Of a stretch of DNA of 9,639 nt, positions 1 to 6,449 are shown piece after piece (positions within the stretch are counted from its first letter, which is position 1; every line of letters starts with the position of its first letter). The notes beneath the pieces are model-generated. The model was not told where the DNA came from. It saw only the letters and a list, made by a program, of their open reading frames with translations, and ran no database searches. The translations under genes and the position numbers were made by a program. Origin of the DNA: Thermoplasmata archaeon (GTDB taxonomy: Archaea > Thermoplasmatota > Thermoplasmata > UBA184); contig JASHUP010000172.1 in assembly GCA_030039915.1 (NCBI GenBank), positions 1-9,639 on the forward strand, read 5' to 3'.

Positions 1-77
1 TCGAGCGGTTCGCGAAGGCGTTCCCGGTCGCGATGGCCGCGCTGGCCCCGCACGCGCCCGCGGCCCGGGCGGCCTAG
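1..77 (+). CDS. C-terminal end of an unidentified protein (partial)
   Basis: An open frame enters from the left edge and ends at the TAG at 75-77. It gives about 24 residues beginning ERFAKAFPVAMAALAP and finishing in an Ala/Pro/Arg-rich tail. Codons carry G or C in nearly every third position, like the real genes here. The frame meets the convergent taw2 gene exactly at its stop: the two stop codons share the palindrome CTAG at 74-77. Too little is present to name a family, and a chance open frame in GC-rich DNA cannot be excluded. Confidence 0.4.
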   Translation, partial: ERFAKAFPVAMAALAPHAPAARAA

Positions 78-952
78 CCCGGTCGGGCGTTCACGTCGAC
101 CACGACGTGATTGCGGCCCGGGCCGTACGGCTTCACCGGACGGGCGTGCGCCGGAGCGAGCGGGCGAGCCCCCGCGGACTCGAGCGACCGCTCCACCCCC
201 CGGGCCACCTCCGCAAGGGGGCTTCGCACGTCGGCCACGGCGTGCACGTGGAGCCATCCCCCCGTCGGCCGGAGGAGCGGGAGCGCCCCCGCTAGCCACG
301 GGAGCGCGCTCGGCAGGTACCCGAGAAAGACGCGGTCGAACGAGCGTACGGGCAACGCGACCGCACGGTTGTCGCCGGGAACAATCGTCACCCGTTCGGC
401 CACTCCGTTGAGCGTCGCGTTCTCGATCAGATAACGGACCGAGACCGGATTCTTCTCGACGGCCCAGACTCGCGTGGCCCGTCCCGGAAGGGCGGCCGGG
501 ATCGAGAAATAGCCGATCCCCGCGAACAGGTCCGCGACGACCTCGCCCCGCTGGACGAGGCGGCCGGCGCGCAGGCGCTCCGAGCGGTTCCCCGCCGCGA
601 ACATCACCCGCGCGGCGTCGAAGCGCCAGCGCACCCCGTGCTCCACGACCTCCGTTTCGGTGCGAGCACCCGCAATGCATCGCACCCTGGGGGTTCGGAG
701 CTCGCCGTCGATCGGTCCCGCCTTCACGAGCACGGTCTCCACCCCGAGCTCTTCCTGCCAGGCGCGGCCGAGGAGGGCGTCGTACGGGGCGAGGGATTCC
801 GGTCGCTGGAGGAGCAGGACGCGGCCCATCCGGTGGTAGCCGCTCGGCATCGTACGCGCAACGCGCTCGCCCGCAACCTCCGCGAGACGCCGACGCACGC
901 GTTCGGCCGGCGGCACGCGACTAGGTCGACGAAAGGGGACGCCGGGCGTCAC
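74..952 (-). CDS. taw2: Taw2/Trm5-family tRNA-Phe G37 wybutosine-pathway transferase (Taw2-like)
   Basis: A class I SAM-fold enzyme of the Trm5/TYW2 family. In this family, Taw2 transfers the 3-amino-3-carboxypropyl group of SAM onto the tricyclic base 4-demethylwyosine (imG-14) at position 37 of tRNA-Phe. Taking the GTG start at 950-952 gives 292 aa. Visible motifs are the N-terminal family segment near residues 35-90 (GYHRMGRVLLL), MFAAGNRSER at 117-126, the SAM loop DLFAGIGYFSIP at 141-152, the acidic AVEKNP at 164-169, LGYLPS at 210-215, LHVHA near 234-238, and a final VKPYGPGRNHVVVDV. MFxxGN and LGYLPS resemble TYW2/Taw2, whereas Trm5 methyltransferases carry YFNPR-like and NLP motifs, so I favour Taw2. 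The start is chosen because its GTG overlaps the TGA of the upstream trmB-like gene as GTGA, which implies coupled translation. A longer frame to 1042 would add 30 arginine-rich residues inside the upstream gene and is unlikely. The main alternative is a Trm5 m1G37 methyltransferase. Confidence 0.85.
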   Translation of the reverse strand: MTPGVPFRRPSRVPPAERVRRRLAEVAGERVARTMPSGYHRMGRVLLLQRPESLAPYDALLGRAWQEELGVETVLVKAGPIDGELRTPRVRCIAGARTETEVVEHGVRWRFDAARVMFAAGNRSERLRAGRLVQRGEVVADLFAGIGYFSIPAALPGRATRVWAVEKNPVSVRYLIENATLNGVAERVTIVPGDNRAVALPVRSFDRVFLGYLPSALPWLAGALPLLRPTGGWLHVHAVADVRSPLAEVARGVERSLESAGARPLAPAHARPVKPYGPGRNHVVVDVNARPG

Positions 953-1704
953 GGAGCGACTTCGTCGGGTCCTTTCTCGAGGATCATCTCGAGGAACTGC
1001 TTCAGGTGGGCGATCAGGATCGGGTTGTCGGTGAAACCGCACGCCTCGAGGCCGGGGGCCGCGAGGAGGGCATGTGCTCCGTCCGAGAGGACTTCGGTCG
1101 CCCGCAGGTTCTCCCGCTGCACGAACTCCACGCCCTCGGGGATCCGCTGGAGCGGGGTCGTGATGAACGTGACCTTGACCCCCCGTTTCACGGCGTGTTG
1201 GACCTTCTTGCCGAGCTCGTCGCGCAGGTCGGCGAGCTGCGGGGTCGTCAGGATGAACGCTTCCGTCGTCTGGTCGAGCAGTTCCCCGATCTTCTGCAGG
1301 ACCTTCTCCCGTCCCGAGAGGAGATAGACGAGCTGCGGTTCGCCGTGTTCGGCGACGACCCGGTGGAGGAGCGCGAGCTTCTCGAACACTTCCTGGATCG
1401 CGGTCTTGAGCGTCTCGGCCACGTCGAGCGGCGCGGTCGGTCGGAAGAGGATCGGCTTGCCTCCCGTCGGCTTGGCGTATCCCTTCTCGGCGAGGGATTC
1501 GAGGACCTTGTAGGCGCTCGTGCGGGGGATCCCCGCGGCCGTGGCGAGGGTCGCCGCATCTCCGAGCCCGCGGGCGACGAGCGCGATGTACGCTCGCGCC
1601 TCGTACTGGGTCAGTCCGACCTTCCCGAGCACCTCGGCGGCCTTGCGGAACTCGTCCGACGTCTGGTTGCCGAGGGCGACCGCCGTCTCTTCGACCGTGG
1701 CCAT
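949..1704 (-). CDS. TrmB-family transcriptional regulator (winged helix plus PLD-like domain)
   Basis: A 251-aa protein. Residues about 24-80 form a winged helix-turn-helix typical of TrmB/Sugar_trans_reg proteins: GLTQYEARAYIALVARG, then AGIPRTSAYKVLESLAEKG as the recognition region, and a wing ending LFRPTAP. A helical linker (about 93-120) leads to a C-terminal half (about 126-240) with the pattern of the phospholipase-D-like TrmB effector domain (LSGREKVLQKIGELL, AFILTTP, AVKRGVKVTFITT). It is shorter than TrmB/TrmBL1, which carry a further sugar-binding extension, so the ligand cannot be guessed. The ATG at 1702-1704 has an AT-rich element (AGTTAAGT on the minus strand, about 1733-1740) some 30 nt upstream, which fits a near-leaderless mRNA. 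It lies 58 nt behind aspA and overlaps taw2 by 4 nt. Control of aspA or of itself is a context guess only. Confidence 0.88.
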   Translation of the reverse strand: MATVEETAVALGNQTSDEFRKAAEVLGKVGLTQYEARAYIALVARGLGDAATLATAAGIPRTSAYKVLESLAEKGYAKPTGGKPILFRPTAPLDVAETLKTAIQEVFEKLALLHRVVAEHGEPQLVYLLSGREKVLQKIGELLDQTTEAFILTTPQLADLRDELGKKVQHAVKRGVKVTFITTPLQRIPEGVEFVQRENLRATEVLSDGAHALLAAPGLEACGFTDNPILIAHLKQFLEMILEKGPDEVAP

Positions 1705-1731
1705 TGGGCGGGCGCGAGGACGTACCGGGGG

Positions 1732-1742
1732 GACTTAACTCG
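1732..1742 (-). promoter_or_regulatory. Putative TATA element of the trmB-like gene
   Basis: The short AT-rich run AGTTAAGTCC (read on the minus strand) stands out in otherwise GC-rich DNA. It lies about 30 nt ahead of the ATG at 1704, so transcription starting about 25 nt downstream would leave a leader of only a few bases. It suggests that trmB-taw2 can be transcribed separately from aspA. The evidence is composition and spacing only. Confidence 0.4.
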
Positions 1743-1762
1743 GTGGGTGGGCCATGGTTGGG

Positions 1763-3163
1763 CTATCGAACCGGTTCGGTGAGCCGGAGCAGCGCCGCCT
1801 CTCCGAGCAGCGCCTCGACCTCCTCCTTCGTGAGGAGACCGTGCTCGACGAGCAGCTCCCTCACCGAGCGTCCGGTTCGCTCGGCTTCGTGCAAGACCTC
1901 GGCAACCTTGAGGTAGCCGAGGCGGGGCGTGAGGACGGTCGCGAGCGCGGCCGATTCGACCAGGTAGCGATCGAGGCGAGCCCGGTTCGCAGAGATCCCG
2001 TCCACGCACGTGCGGGCGAAGACCGGGAGGTAGTTGGTGAGGATCTCCGACGCGAAGAGCACCTCGTAGGCCGCGAGCGGCATCATCACGTTGATCTCGA
2101 GCTGGCCGGCCTGGACGGCGAGCGCGGTCGCCGCGTCGGCGCCGATCACGTGGAAGGCCACCATGTTGAGGCACTCGGCCGCCGACGGGTTCACTTTCGC
2201 CGGCATGATCGACGAGCCCGGCTGGATCTCGGGGAGGCGGATCTCGTCGAGGGCCGTCGCCGGCCCGCTCGAGAGGAGGCGAAGGTCGTTCGCGACACGA
2301 ACCAGCTCGAGCGCGAGGGTACGCATCCACGCCGACGCCGCGCCGAGCGGCCAGCGACTCTGCATCGTCTCGAACGGGTCGCGGGCGACCCGGAGGGAAC
2401 AGCCGGTGAGCGCGGCGTACTCCTGGACCGCTCGAGCCCGGAATCCGACGACCGAGTTGACCCCGCTTCCCACGGCGCTTCCCCCGAGCGGGATCTCACC
2501 GAGCGCCGACTCGACGCTCGGAAGCGTTTCCAGCACGCGATCGAGCGCGGTCGCGTAGGCGCGGAACTCCTGGCCGAGCGTCACCGGCATCGCGTCCTTG
2601 AGGTGCGTGCGGCCGGCCTTCGCGAGGCGCGCGAACTCCTCCGCCTTGCGTCGCAGACTCTCCGAGAGCGTGGTCACCGAAGCGCGGAGCTCGTGCAGGG
2701 CAAGGAGGGCCGCGACCTGGGCCGCGCTCGGATAGGTGTCGTTCGTTGACTGTCCGCGGTTCACGTGATCGTTCGGGCTGATGTACGTGTACTCCCCGCG
2801 GGGCTTTCCCGCGAGCTCGAGGGCCCGGTTCGCGAGTACCTCGTTCACGTTCATGTGGAACGAAGTGCCGGCCCCGGCCTGGAAGACGTCGACCACGAAC
2901 TCGCCATCGAACCGGCCCGACGCCATCTCCTCGGCCGCCTGGGCGATCACTCGGCCCCGTTCGGCGTCCAGTCCTCCCTGCTCGACGTTCGCCCGGACGC
3001 ACGCGAGCTTCAGCAGCGCGTACGCTCGGATCAAGAGGCGCGAGGAGCGCAGGCCGCTCACGGGGAAGTTCTCGCGAGCGCGCAGGGACTGAATGCCCCA
3101 GTACGCGCTGTCGGGAACCTCGCGAGGGCCGAGCGAATCCTTCTCCACCCGCGGCGGGACCAT
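1763..3163 (-). CDS. aspA: Aspartate ammonia-lyase (aspartase/fumarase superfamily)
   Basis: Catalyses the reversible deamination of L-aspartate to fumarate and ammonia in the cytoplasm, linking amino-acid nitrogen to the TCA cycle. From the ATG at 3161-3163 it is 466 aa, close to E. coli AspA (478). It keeps the superfamily blocks: QAGAGTSFHMNVNEVLANR from residue 95, PNDHVNRGQSTND at 130-142, GRTHLKDAMPVTLGQEF with TH at 186-187, NDLRLLSSGP at 292-301, and the signature GSSIMPAKVNP at 316-326 with the mobile-loop Ser near 318. QSTND, NDLRLLSSGP and GEYxYxxPNDHVN are aspartase-like; fumarase C usually has QSSND. The C-terminus matches the aspartase GxSVRELLxExGLLT pattern. An upstream TTG at 3188-3190 would add nine residues, but it falls inside the AT-rich promoter element, so the ATG is preferred. 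Class II fumarase is the less likely alternative. Confidence 0.88.
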   Translation of the reverse strand: MVPPRVEKDSLGPREVPDSAYWGIQSLRARENFPVSGLRSSRLLIRAYALLKLACVRANVEQGGLDAERGRVIAQAAEEMASGRFDGEFVVDVFQAGAGTSFHMNVNEVLANRALELAGKPRGEYTYISPNDHVNRGQSTNDTYPSAAQVAALLALHELRASVTTLSESLRRKAEEFARLAKAGRTHLKDAMPVTLGQEFRAYATALDRVLETLPSVESALGEIPLGGSAVGSGVNSVVGFRARAVQEYAALTGCSLRVARDPFETMQSRWPLGAASAWMRTLALELVRVANDLRLLSSGPATALDEIRLPEIQPGSSIMPAKVNPSAAECLNMVAFHVIGADAATALAVQAGQLEINVMMPLAAYEVLFASEILTNYLPVFARTCVDGISANRARLDRYLVESAALATVLTPRLGYLKVAEVLHEAERTGRSVRELLVEHGLLTKEEVEALLGEAALLRLTEPVR

Positions 3164-3187
3164 GGGGGGACGATGCGGGACCCCCGA

Positions 3188-3200
3188 CAAAACGTTTAGG
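3188..3200. promoter_or_regulatory. Symmetric AT-rich element shared by divergent aspA and DUF1614-RDD promoters
   Basis: The region between the two divergent genes is GC-rich except for AAAACGTTTA at 3189-3198, whose core AAACGTTT (3190-3197) is a perfect palindrome. Read leftward it lies about 27-34 nt ahead of the aspA ATG (3163), the spacing of an archaeal TATA box for a leaderless mRNA. Read rightward it lies about 53 nt ahead of the GTG at 3250, giving a leader of roughly 25 nt. A shared or bidirectional promoter, or a dyad operator overlapping one, would look like this. No experiment is implied. Confidence 0.45.
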
Positions 3201-3249
3201 CCCCGCCTGCTCCTCGGCCGGTTCTTCCCGAAGGAAGCGGACTACCATC

Positions 3250-5133
3250 GTGGTCGATTCCGTCCAGCTCGCGAACGACATCCTCGGCAACACGATCTCG
3301 CTGGCCCTCCCCGGGCTCCTGTGGGCCCTGCTCTTCCTGCTCGCCTGGGAACACGAACCGTTCGCCGACAGCATCGGGTTCGGTCGCCGATCCTTCTGGC
3401 TGCTGTTGCCGGGCGCGCTCCTCGCGACCCTCGCCTACTTCCCCATCGCCCCCGTCTCGACCGACTGGACCGCGGTGAGCTTCGGTGGAGCGATCTTTCC
3501 GCTGCTGGTCGGGTTGCTCGCGTTCGGTCGGGCCGCGCCGCCCCGCTCGAGGTCGCTCGGCCTCTACCTGCTCCTGCTCGCGGTCGAGGGCGGAGGGCTG
3601 TTCCTGCTCGTGTTGCCCTCGACCGCCGGCCTCTCCCGCGCGCTCGCCTCGAGTCTCGGCGTTTCGGCGTACGTCGGTAACGATCTCGTGGTGACCCTCG
3701 CCGCGGTGGCCTTCTCGATGGTCGTCGTCGCGGTCGCACTCGTGTCGGGAGGTCTTCTGGTGCGTCGCGTGGCCTTCCTGAGCGTCCTCACCACCCTCGT
3801 CCTTCTCCTCACGTTCGTCGTCGCGAGCGCCATCCCGGGCGTCGGGATCACGGAATCGTTTCCGTTCTACCTGCTCCCCCCGATGCTCGTCGGCTTCGTT
3901 GCCGTCTTCGTTGCGGACTGGGTGTTCCCGAACGAGCGAGCCTTCGCGATCCCGACCGCCTTCCTCGCGGGCACGTTCGGTGTCCTCCTCGGGGCCGACC
4001 TCCTCCGTCAGCCACCGCTCTACGGCACCGGGCCCTCGGGCGTGTACACGATCGGTGGGGCCGGCGTCCTGGACCTCGTCTACCTTTCGGGGCTCATCGC
4101 CTTCGGCGCCGCGTACCTCGGCTACCGTTCCTTCGACGGCGACCTCACCCCGGTCGGTGGCGCGACCGCGGTCCGCGAACCCACGCCGATCTCCCGCCTC
4201 GGCCGGGCGTTCCGCGATGGACTCGATGGTCGGCTGGACGACGCGCTTCGTGGGTCCGCCGCGGCGAGCCGATCCGGGGCCGCCCAGGCGCATCGTCTGC
4301 TCGGACTTTCCCCCGCGCCCGAGGACCGACCCTGGCAGGACCTCGGGGTGCCGGGGTGGGTCGTCGCGGACCAGGCGAACCTCGATGCCGCGGCGCACAG
4401 TGGGACAACCGACGGGCGGGAAGGGTTCCGCGCCTGGCTCACCGCCCGATGGCTGGTGCTCATCGCCCGCGACCTCGGCCAACGCCGGTTCGCGACCCTC
4501 TGGGCTCGGGTTGCGGCGTTCTTCATCGACCTCGCGATCGTGACCGTGCCTGCGGTCGCCATCTGGACCCTCATCCTGGTCACGACGCCGGGCGGGCTCG
4601 CGGCCGCGCTCCTCAACGTGACGTTCAACGCCGCGATCTTTGGCTTCATCGCGTGGGGGTTCCTCTACTTCGTGCTGAGCGAGACGTTCGCGGGGGCCAC
4701 GGTCGGAAAGCGCCTCCTCGGTCTCGAGGTTCGGGAACGGACGCTCGAGTCCCCCTCCGGCCTCGCGTCGCTCGTCCGCAACACGACGGTCCTTCCCATC
4801 CTCTCGGTGGTCGGGATCGGGGTCGCCCTCGCCCTCGCGCTGGGCCTCAAGTCCGGAACCTCGTCGTCGCTGACGATCGTCGGCGTCACCCTGCCCTCGG
4901 GGTTCCTCGTGCTCGTGGCCGCGCTGGCGATCGTGCTCGGCGGAGTCCTCCTCCTCGGAACGGGGGCGCTCCTGTTCATCGCGGCGACGTCGGAACGCCA
5001 GCGGCTCGGCGACCTCTGGGCCGGCACGTGGGTGGTCCGGCGCGGACCGCCGTCACCGCGGCCCGGGACCCCTACGGCAGCGCCGGCCCCGACGCAGCCG
5101 CCGCCGCCGACGGAGCGGGGCCCGTCCGGCTGA
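3250..5133 (+). CDS. Multi-pass membrane protein: DUF1614 domain fused to RDD domain
   Basis: A 627-aa integral membrane protein in two blocks. Residues about 15-295 are a chain of hydrophobic helices with marks of the archaeal DUF1614 family: SFGGAIFPLLVGLL at 77-90, LLGADLL at 246-252, and YTIGGAGVLDLVYLSGLIA at 266-284. D250 and D275 sit in or beside the membrane. Residues about 300-410 are a soluble, charged linker of no family I recognise. Residues about 413-597 are an RDD domain: WARVAAFFIDL with R420 and D427, the ATVGKRLLGL turn at 483-492, and ERQRLGDLWAGTWVV with D588. The last 30 residues are Pro/Ala-rich and overlap the alba gene on the other strand. The GTG start has a weak GGAAG at 3233-3237; no better start is visible downstream before the first helix. 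RDD domains occur in membrane proteins, some linked to transport or ion tolerance, but the function here is unknown. Confidence 0.85.
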   Translation: MVDSVQLANDILGNTISLALPGLLWALLFLLAWEHEPFADSIGFGRRSFWLLLPGALLATLAYFPIAPVSTDWTAVSFGGAIFPLLVGLLAFGRAAPPRSRSLGLYLLLLAVEGGGLFLLVLPSTAGLSRALASSLGVSAYVGNDLVVTLAAVAFSMVVVAVALVSGGLLVRRVAFLSVLTTLVLLLTFVVASAIPGVGITESFPFYLLPPMLVGFVAVFVADWVFPNERAFAIPTAFLAGTFGVLLGADLLRQPPLYGTGPSGVYTIGGAGVLDLVYLSGLIAFGAAYLGYRSFDGDLTPVGGATAVREPTPISRLGRAFRDGLDGRLDDALRGSAAASRSGAAQAHRLLGLSPAPEDRPWQDLGVPGWVVADQANLDAAAHSGTTDGREGFRAWLTARWLVLIARDLGQRRFATLWARVAAFFIDLAIVTVPAVAIWTLILVTTPGGLAAALLNVTFNAAIFGFIAWGFLYFVLSETFAGATVGKRLLGLEVRERTLESPSGLASLVRNTTVLPILSVVGIGVALALALGLKSGTSSSLTIVGVTLPSGFLVLVAALAIVLGGVLLLGTGALLFIAATSERQRLGDLWAGTWVVRRGPPSPRPGTPTAAPAPTQPPPPTERGPSG

Positions 5134-5410
5134 GCGGGATGGCGATCGACGAGACATTCGCGTCCCGCCCGTCGCGATTCACGAGACGCTCGGTGTCGAT
5201 CGAAATCGTGCCGATGAGAACCTGCCCCTCGAGGAACCGGCGCCGCACGACCTCCACGACGTCGACCGCCTTCCCGATCGCGTTTCCTCGGGCCTTCACG
5301 ACCACCGGCCCCGCTCCGGAGTTGAGCTGGCTCACGACCTGGAAGACGTAGGTCATCGTCGGCTTCTGGCCGATGAACACGGTCGCGCCGGCCGCTCCGT
5401 GGTCGGGCAT
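5072..5410 (-). CDS. albA: Alba family DNA/RNA-binding chromatin protein
   Basis: A 112-aa Alba protein, a small dimeric nucleic-acid binder that coats archaeal DNA and RNA. It begins MPDHGAAGATVFIGQKP, followed by TMTYVFQVVSQLN, then VVVKARGNAIGKAVDVVEV at 36-54 and RRRFLEGQ at 56-63, and ends its fold at VSSIAIPLSR (86-95). This aligns along its length with Sulfolobus Alba ([33 protein letters not shown]). At the first of the paired lysines of that family (K16 of Sso10b, the acetylated one) this protein has Gln15, and the second lysine is kept as Lys16. A 17-residue Ala/Pro/Ser tail follows the fold and is atypical. The ATG at 5408-5410 is chosen because the Alba fold starts just after it and AT-rich sequence lies 24-36 nt upstream. 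The last 62 bp overlap the convergent DUF1614-RDD gene. Confidence 0.93.
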   Translation of the reverse strand: MPDHGAAGATVFIGQKPTMTYVFQVVSQLNSGAGPVVVKARGNAIGKAVDVVEVVRRRFLEGQVLIGTISIDTERLVNRDGRDANVSSIAIPLSRTGPAPSAAAAASGPALP

Positions 5411-5432
5411 GGGTAGGGCGGGAGTCGTCCAC

Positions 5433-5447
5433 GCTACAAGGCTTTTC
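5433..5447 (-). promoter_or_regulatory. Putative promoter of alba
   Basis: On the minus strand, AGAAAAGCCTTGTAG is the only AT-rich stretch just ahead of alba, roughly 24-37 nt before its ATG. The layout suits an archaeal BRE/TATA pair driving a leaderless or very short-leader mRNA. It is called from composition and spacing only. Confidence 0.4.
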
Positions 5448-5485
5448 TCGGCTCGAACGTCGCGCGTGGGGGCGGGGGCCGTGCT

Positions 5486-5499
5486 CGTAAAGGTTATCG
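5486..5499 (+). promoter_or_regulatory. Putative TATA/BRE element of the tRNA-Leu gene
   Basis: CGTAAAGGTTATCG is an AT-rich island in a GC-rich spacer, about 35 nt before the 5' end of the mature tRNA. That spacing allows transcription to begin some 5-10 nt ahead of the tRNA, as is usual for archaeal tRNA genes. Confidence 0.4.
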
Positions 5500-5528
5500 C
5501 GGAAACCGAGTACGCGCCGAGCACCCGT

Positions 5529-5613
5529 GCAGGGGTGGCCCAGCTTGGTCAAAGGCGCTAGGTTGAGGTCCTAGTCTCGTAGGAGTTCGTGAGTTCAAAT
5601 CTCACCCCCTGCA
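5529..5613 (+). tRNA. tRNA-Leu (anticodon GAG)
   Basis: An 85-nt class II tRNA that folds completely. The acceptor GCAGGGG (5529-5535) pairs with CCCCTGC (5606-5612), with discriminator A at 5613. The D stem is GCC (5538-5540) with GGC (5554-5556), holding a GG-containing loop. The anticodon stem CTAGG (5558-5562) pairs with CCTAG (5570-5574) around loop TTGAGGT, with anticodon GAG at 5565-5567. A long variable arm (about 5575-5588) is typical of tRNA-Leu. The T stem GTGAG/CTCAC holds loop TTCAAAT (5594-5600). No CCA is encoded (A73 is followed by CTTT) and no intron is visible. It reads CUC and CUU leucine codons. Class, discriminator A and sequence fit Leu rather than Ser. Confidence 0.96.
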
Positions 5614-5691
5614 CTTTCCCTTCCGCTTCGCCTCGATCCTCCGGAGTCGGCCCTCGACAGTCACTTCTAGGGACCCGGATGTAGCCGAGCC

Positions 5692-6441
5692 ATGCCCTTC
5701 CCCCAGAATCCGAACAAACACCGTTGGGAGCCGGTGTTCACCGCGTCGGATTTTCGGAGATACCAGGCGTCCCGGGTCGGCCGTCTCCGGAAACCACCTC
5801 CCAAGGTGGTGATGGTGTTCGGTCAGCGATGGTCTCGATACCTGAAACAGCGGTACCGCGGGGCGTACGACCCGCACACTGCGGTGTACCGGGTCGATCC
5901 GTCCGTGGGCGTCGTCCACGTGGAGGGTCCCGGTGCCCCGTTCGCGACGATCGTCATCGAGGAGCTCGCCGCGCTGGGAGTCACCGCGTTCGTGATCGTC
6001 GGCATTGCCGGTTCGCTGAACCGGACGGTTCCCGCTGGGTCGATGGTCGTCTGCCGCAAGGCGGTTCGGGACGAGGGGACGTCCCACCACTATCGAAGAG
6101 CGGCCCCGTTCGCCTTTCCGGATCGGGACCTCACGCGTTCGCTCGAGGCCGCCCTGGAACGCGCGGGCCTCCCCTACCTGGAAGGACCGACATGGACCAC
6201 CGATGCGGCGTACCGGGAGACCGGCCCCGAAATCCGCCGGTACCGGAAGCTGGGGATCCTCACCGTGGAGATGGAGGCCGCGGCCGTGTTCACCGTAACG
6301 CGAGCGCTCGGCCGGAAATCAGCGGCCCTCTTCGTCGTCAGTGATCTGTTGGATGAGGCGGGATGGGAGCCGCGCTTTCACGATGCGCGGACCCCTCTTC
6401 GGCAGGCCCTTCGGGTGGCCCTGCTGGCGTGTAAGGATTGA
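5692..6441 (+). CDS. Nucleoside phosphorylase (uridine/purine phosphorylase family)
   Basis: A 249-aa member of the PNP_UDP_1 family, which splits nucleosides with phosphate into free base and (deoxy)ribose 1-phosphate for salvage. Family marks in order: VVHVEGPGAPFATIVIEEL at 75-92; the phosphate-binding glycine loop IVGIAGSL at 102-109; RDEGTSHHY at 126-134; TTDAAYRE at 169-176; VEMEAAAVF at 192-200, whose MEAA-type motif contacts the ribose; and SDLLDE at 217-222, with the Asp expected near the base in catalysis. RDEGTSHHY and the length are closer to uridine phosphorylase-like archaeal members than to trimeric PNP, but substrate specificity cannot be read here. The ATG at 5692 begins a plausible N-terminus; a weak AT-rich CTTCTAG lies about 25 nt upstream. 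It stands alone, downstream of tRNA-Leu. Confidence 0.88.
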   Translation: MPFPQNPNKHRWEPVFTASDFRRYQASRVGRLRKPPPKVVMVFGQRWSRYLKQRYRGAYDPHTAVYRVDPSVGVVHVEGPGAPFATIVIEELAALGVTAFVIVGIAGSLNRTVPAGSMVVCRKAVRDEGTSHHYRRAAPFAFPDRDLTRSLEAALERAGLPYLEGPTWTTDAAYRETGPEIRRYRKLGILTVEMEAAAVFTVTRALGRKSAALFVVSDLLDEAGWEPRFHDARTPLRQALRVALLACKD

Positions 6442-6449
6442 GAGGCCCC

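Noticed and set aside
953..1042. Thirty-residue N-terminal extension of taw2
   Set aside because: It lies within the trmB-like gene, is Arg/Pro-rich, and the GTGA overlap gives a better start.
1754..2749. 331-aa plus-strand open frame opposite aspA
   Set aside because: Antisense of a gene with intact aspartase motifs; the composition is low-complexity Arg/Glu and no family is recognised.
3196..4482. Long minus-strand open frame (428 aa) opposite the DUF1614-RDD gene
   Set aside because: It is a Glu/Arg/Gly-rich translation with no domain, typical of the antisense frame of a GC-rich gene; the plus strand has clear membrane helices and family motifs.
5411..5524. 38-residue N-terminal extension of Alba
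   Set aside because: It would cross the promoter-like AT element; Alba proteins begin just before the VxIGxKP strand, as the ATG at 5410 does.
5614..5691. Possible terminator or small RNA after tRNA-Leu
   Set aside because: Only a weak pyrimidine run (CTTTCCCTTCC) is present; there is no stable hairpin or real T-run.
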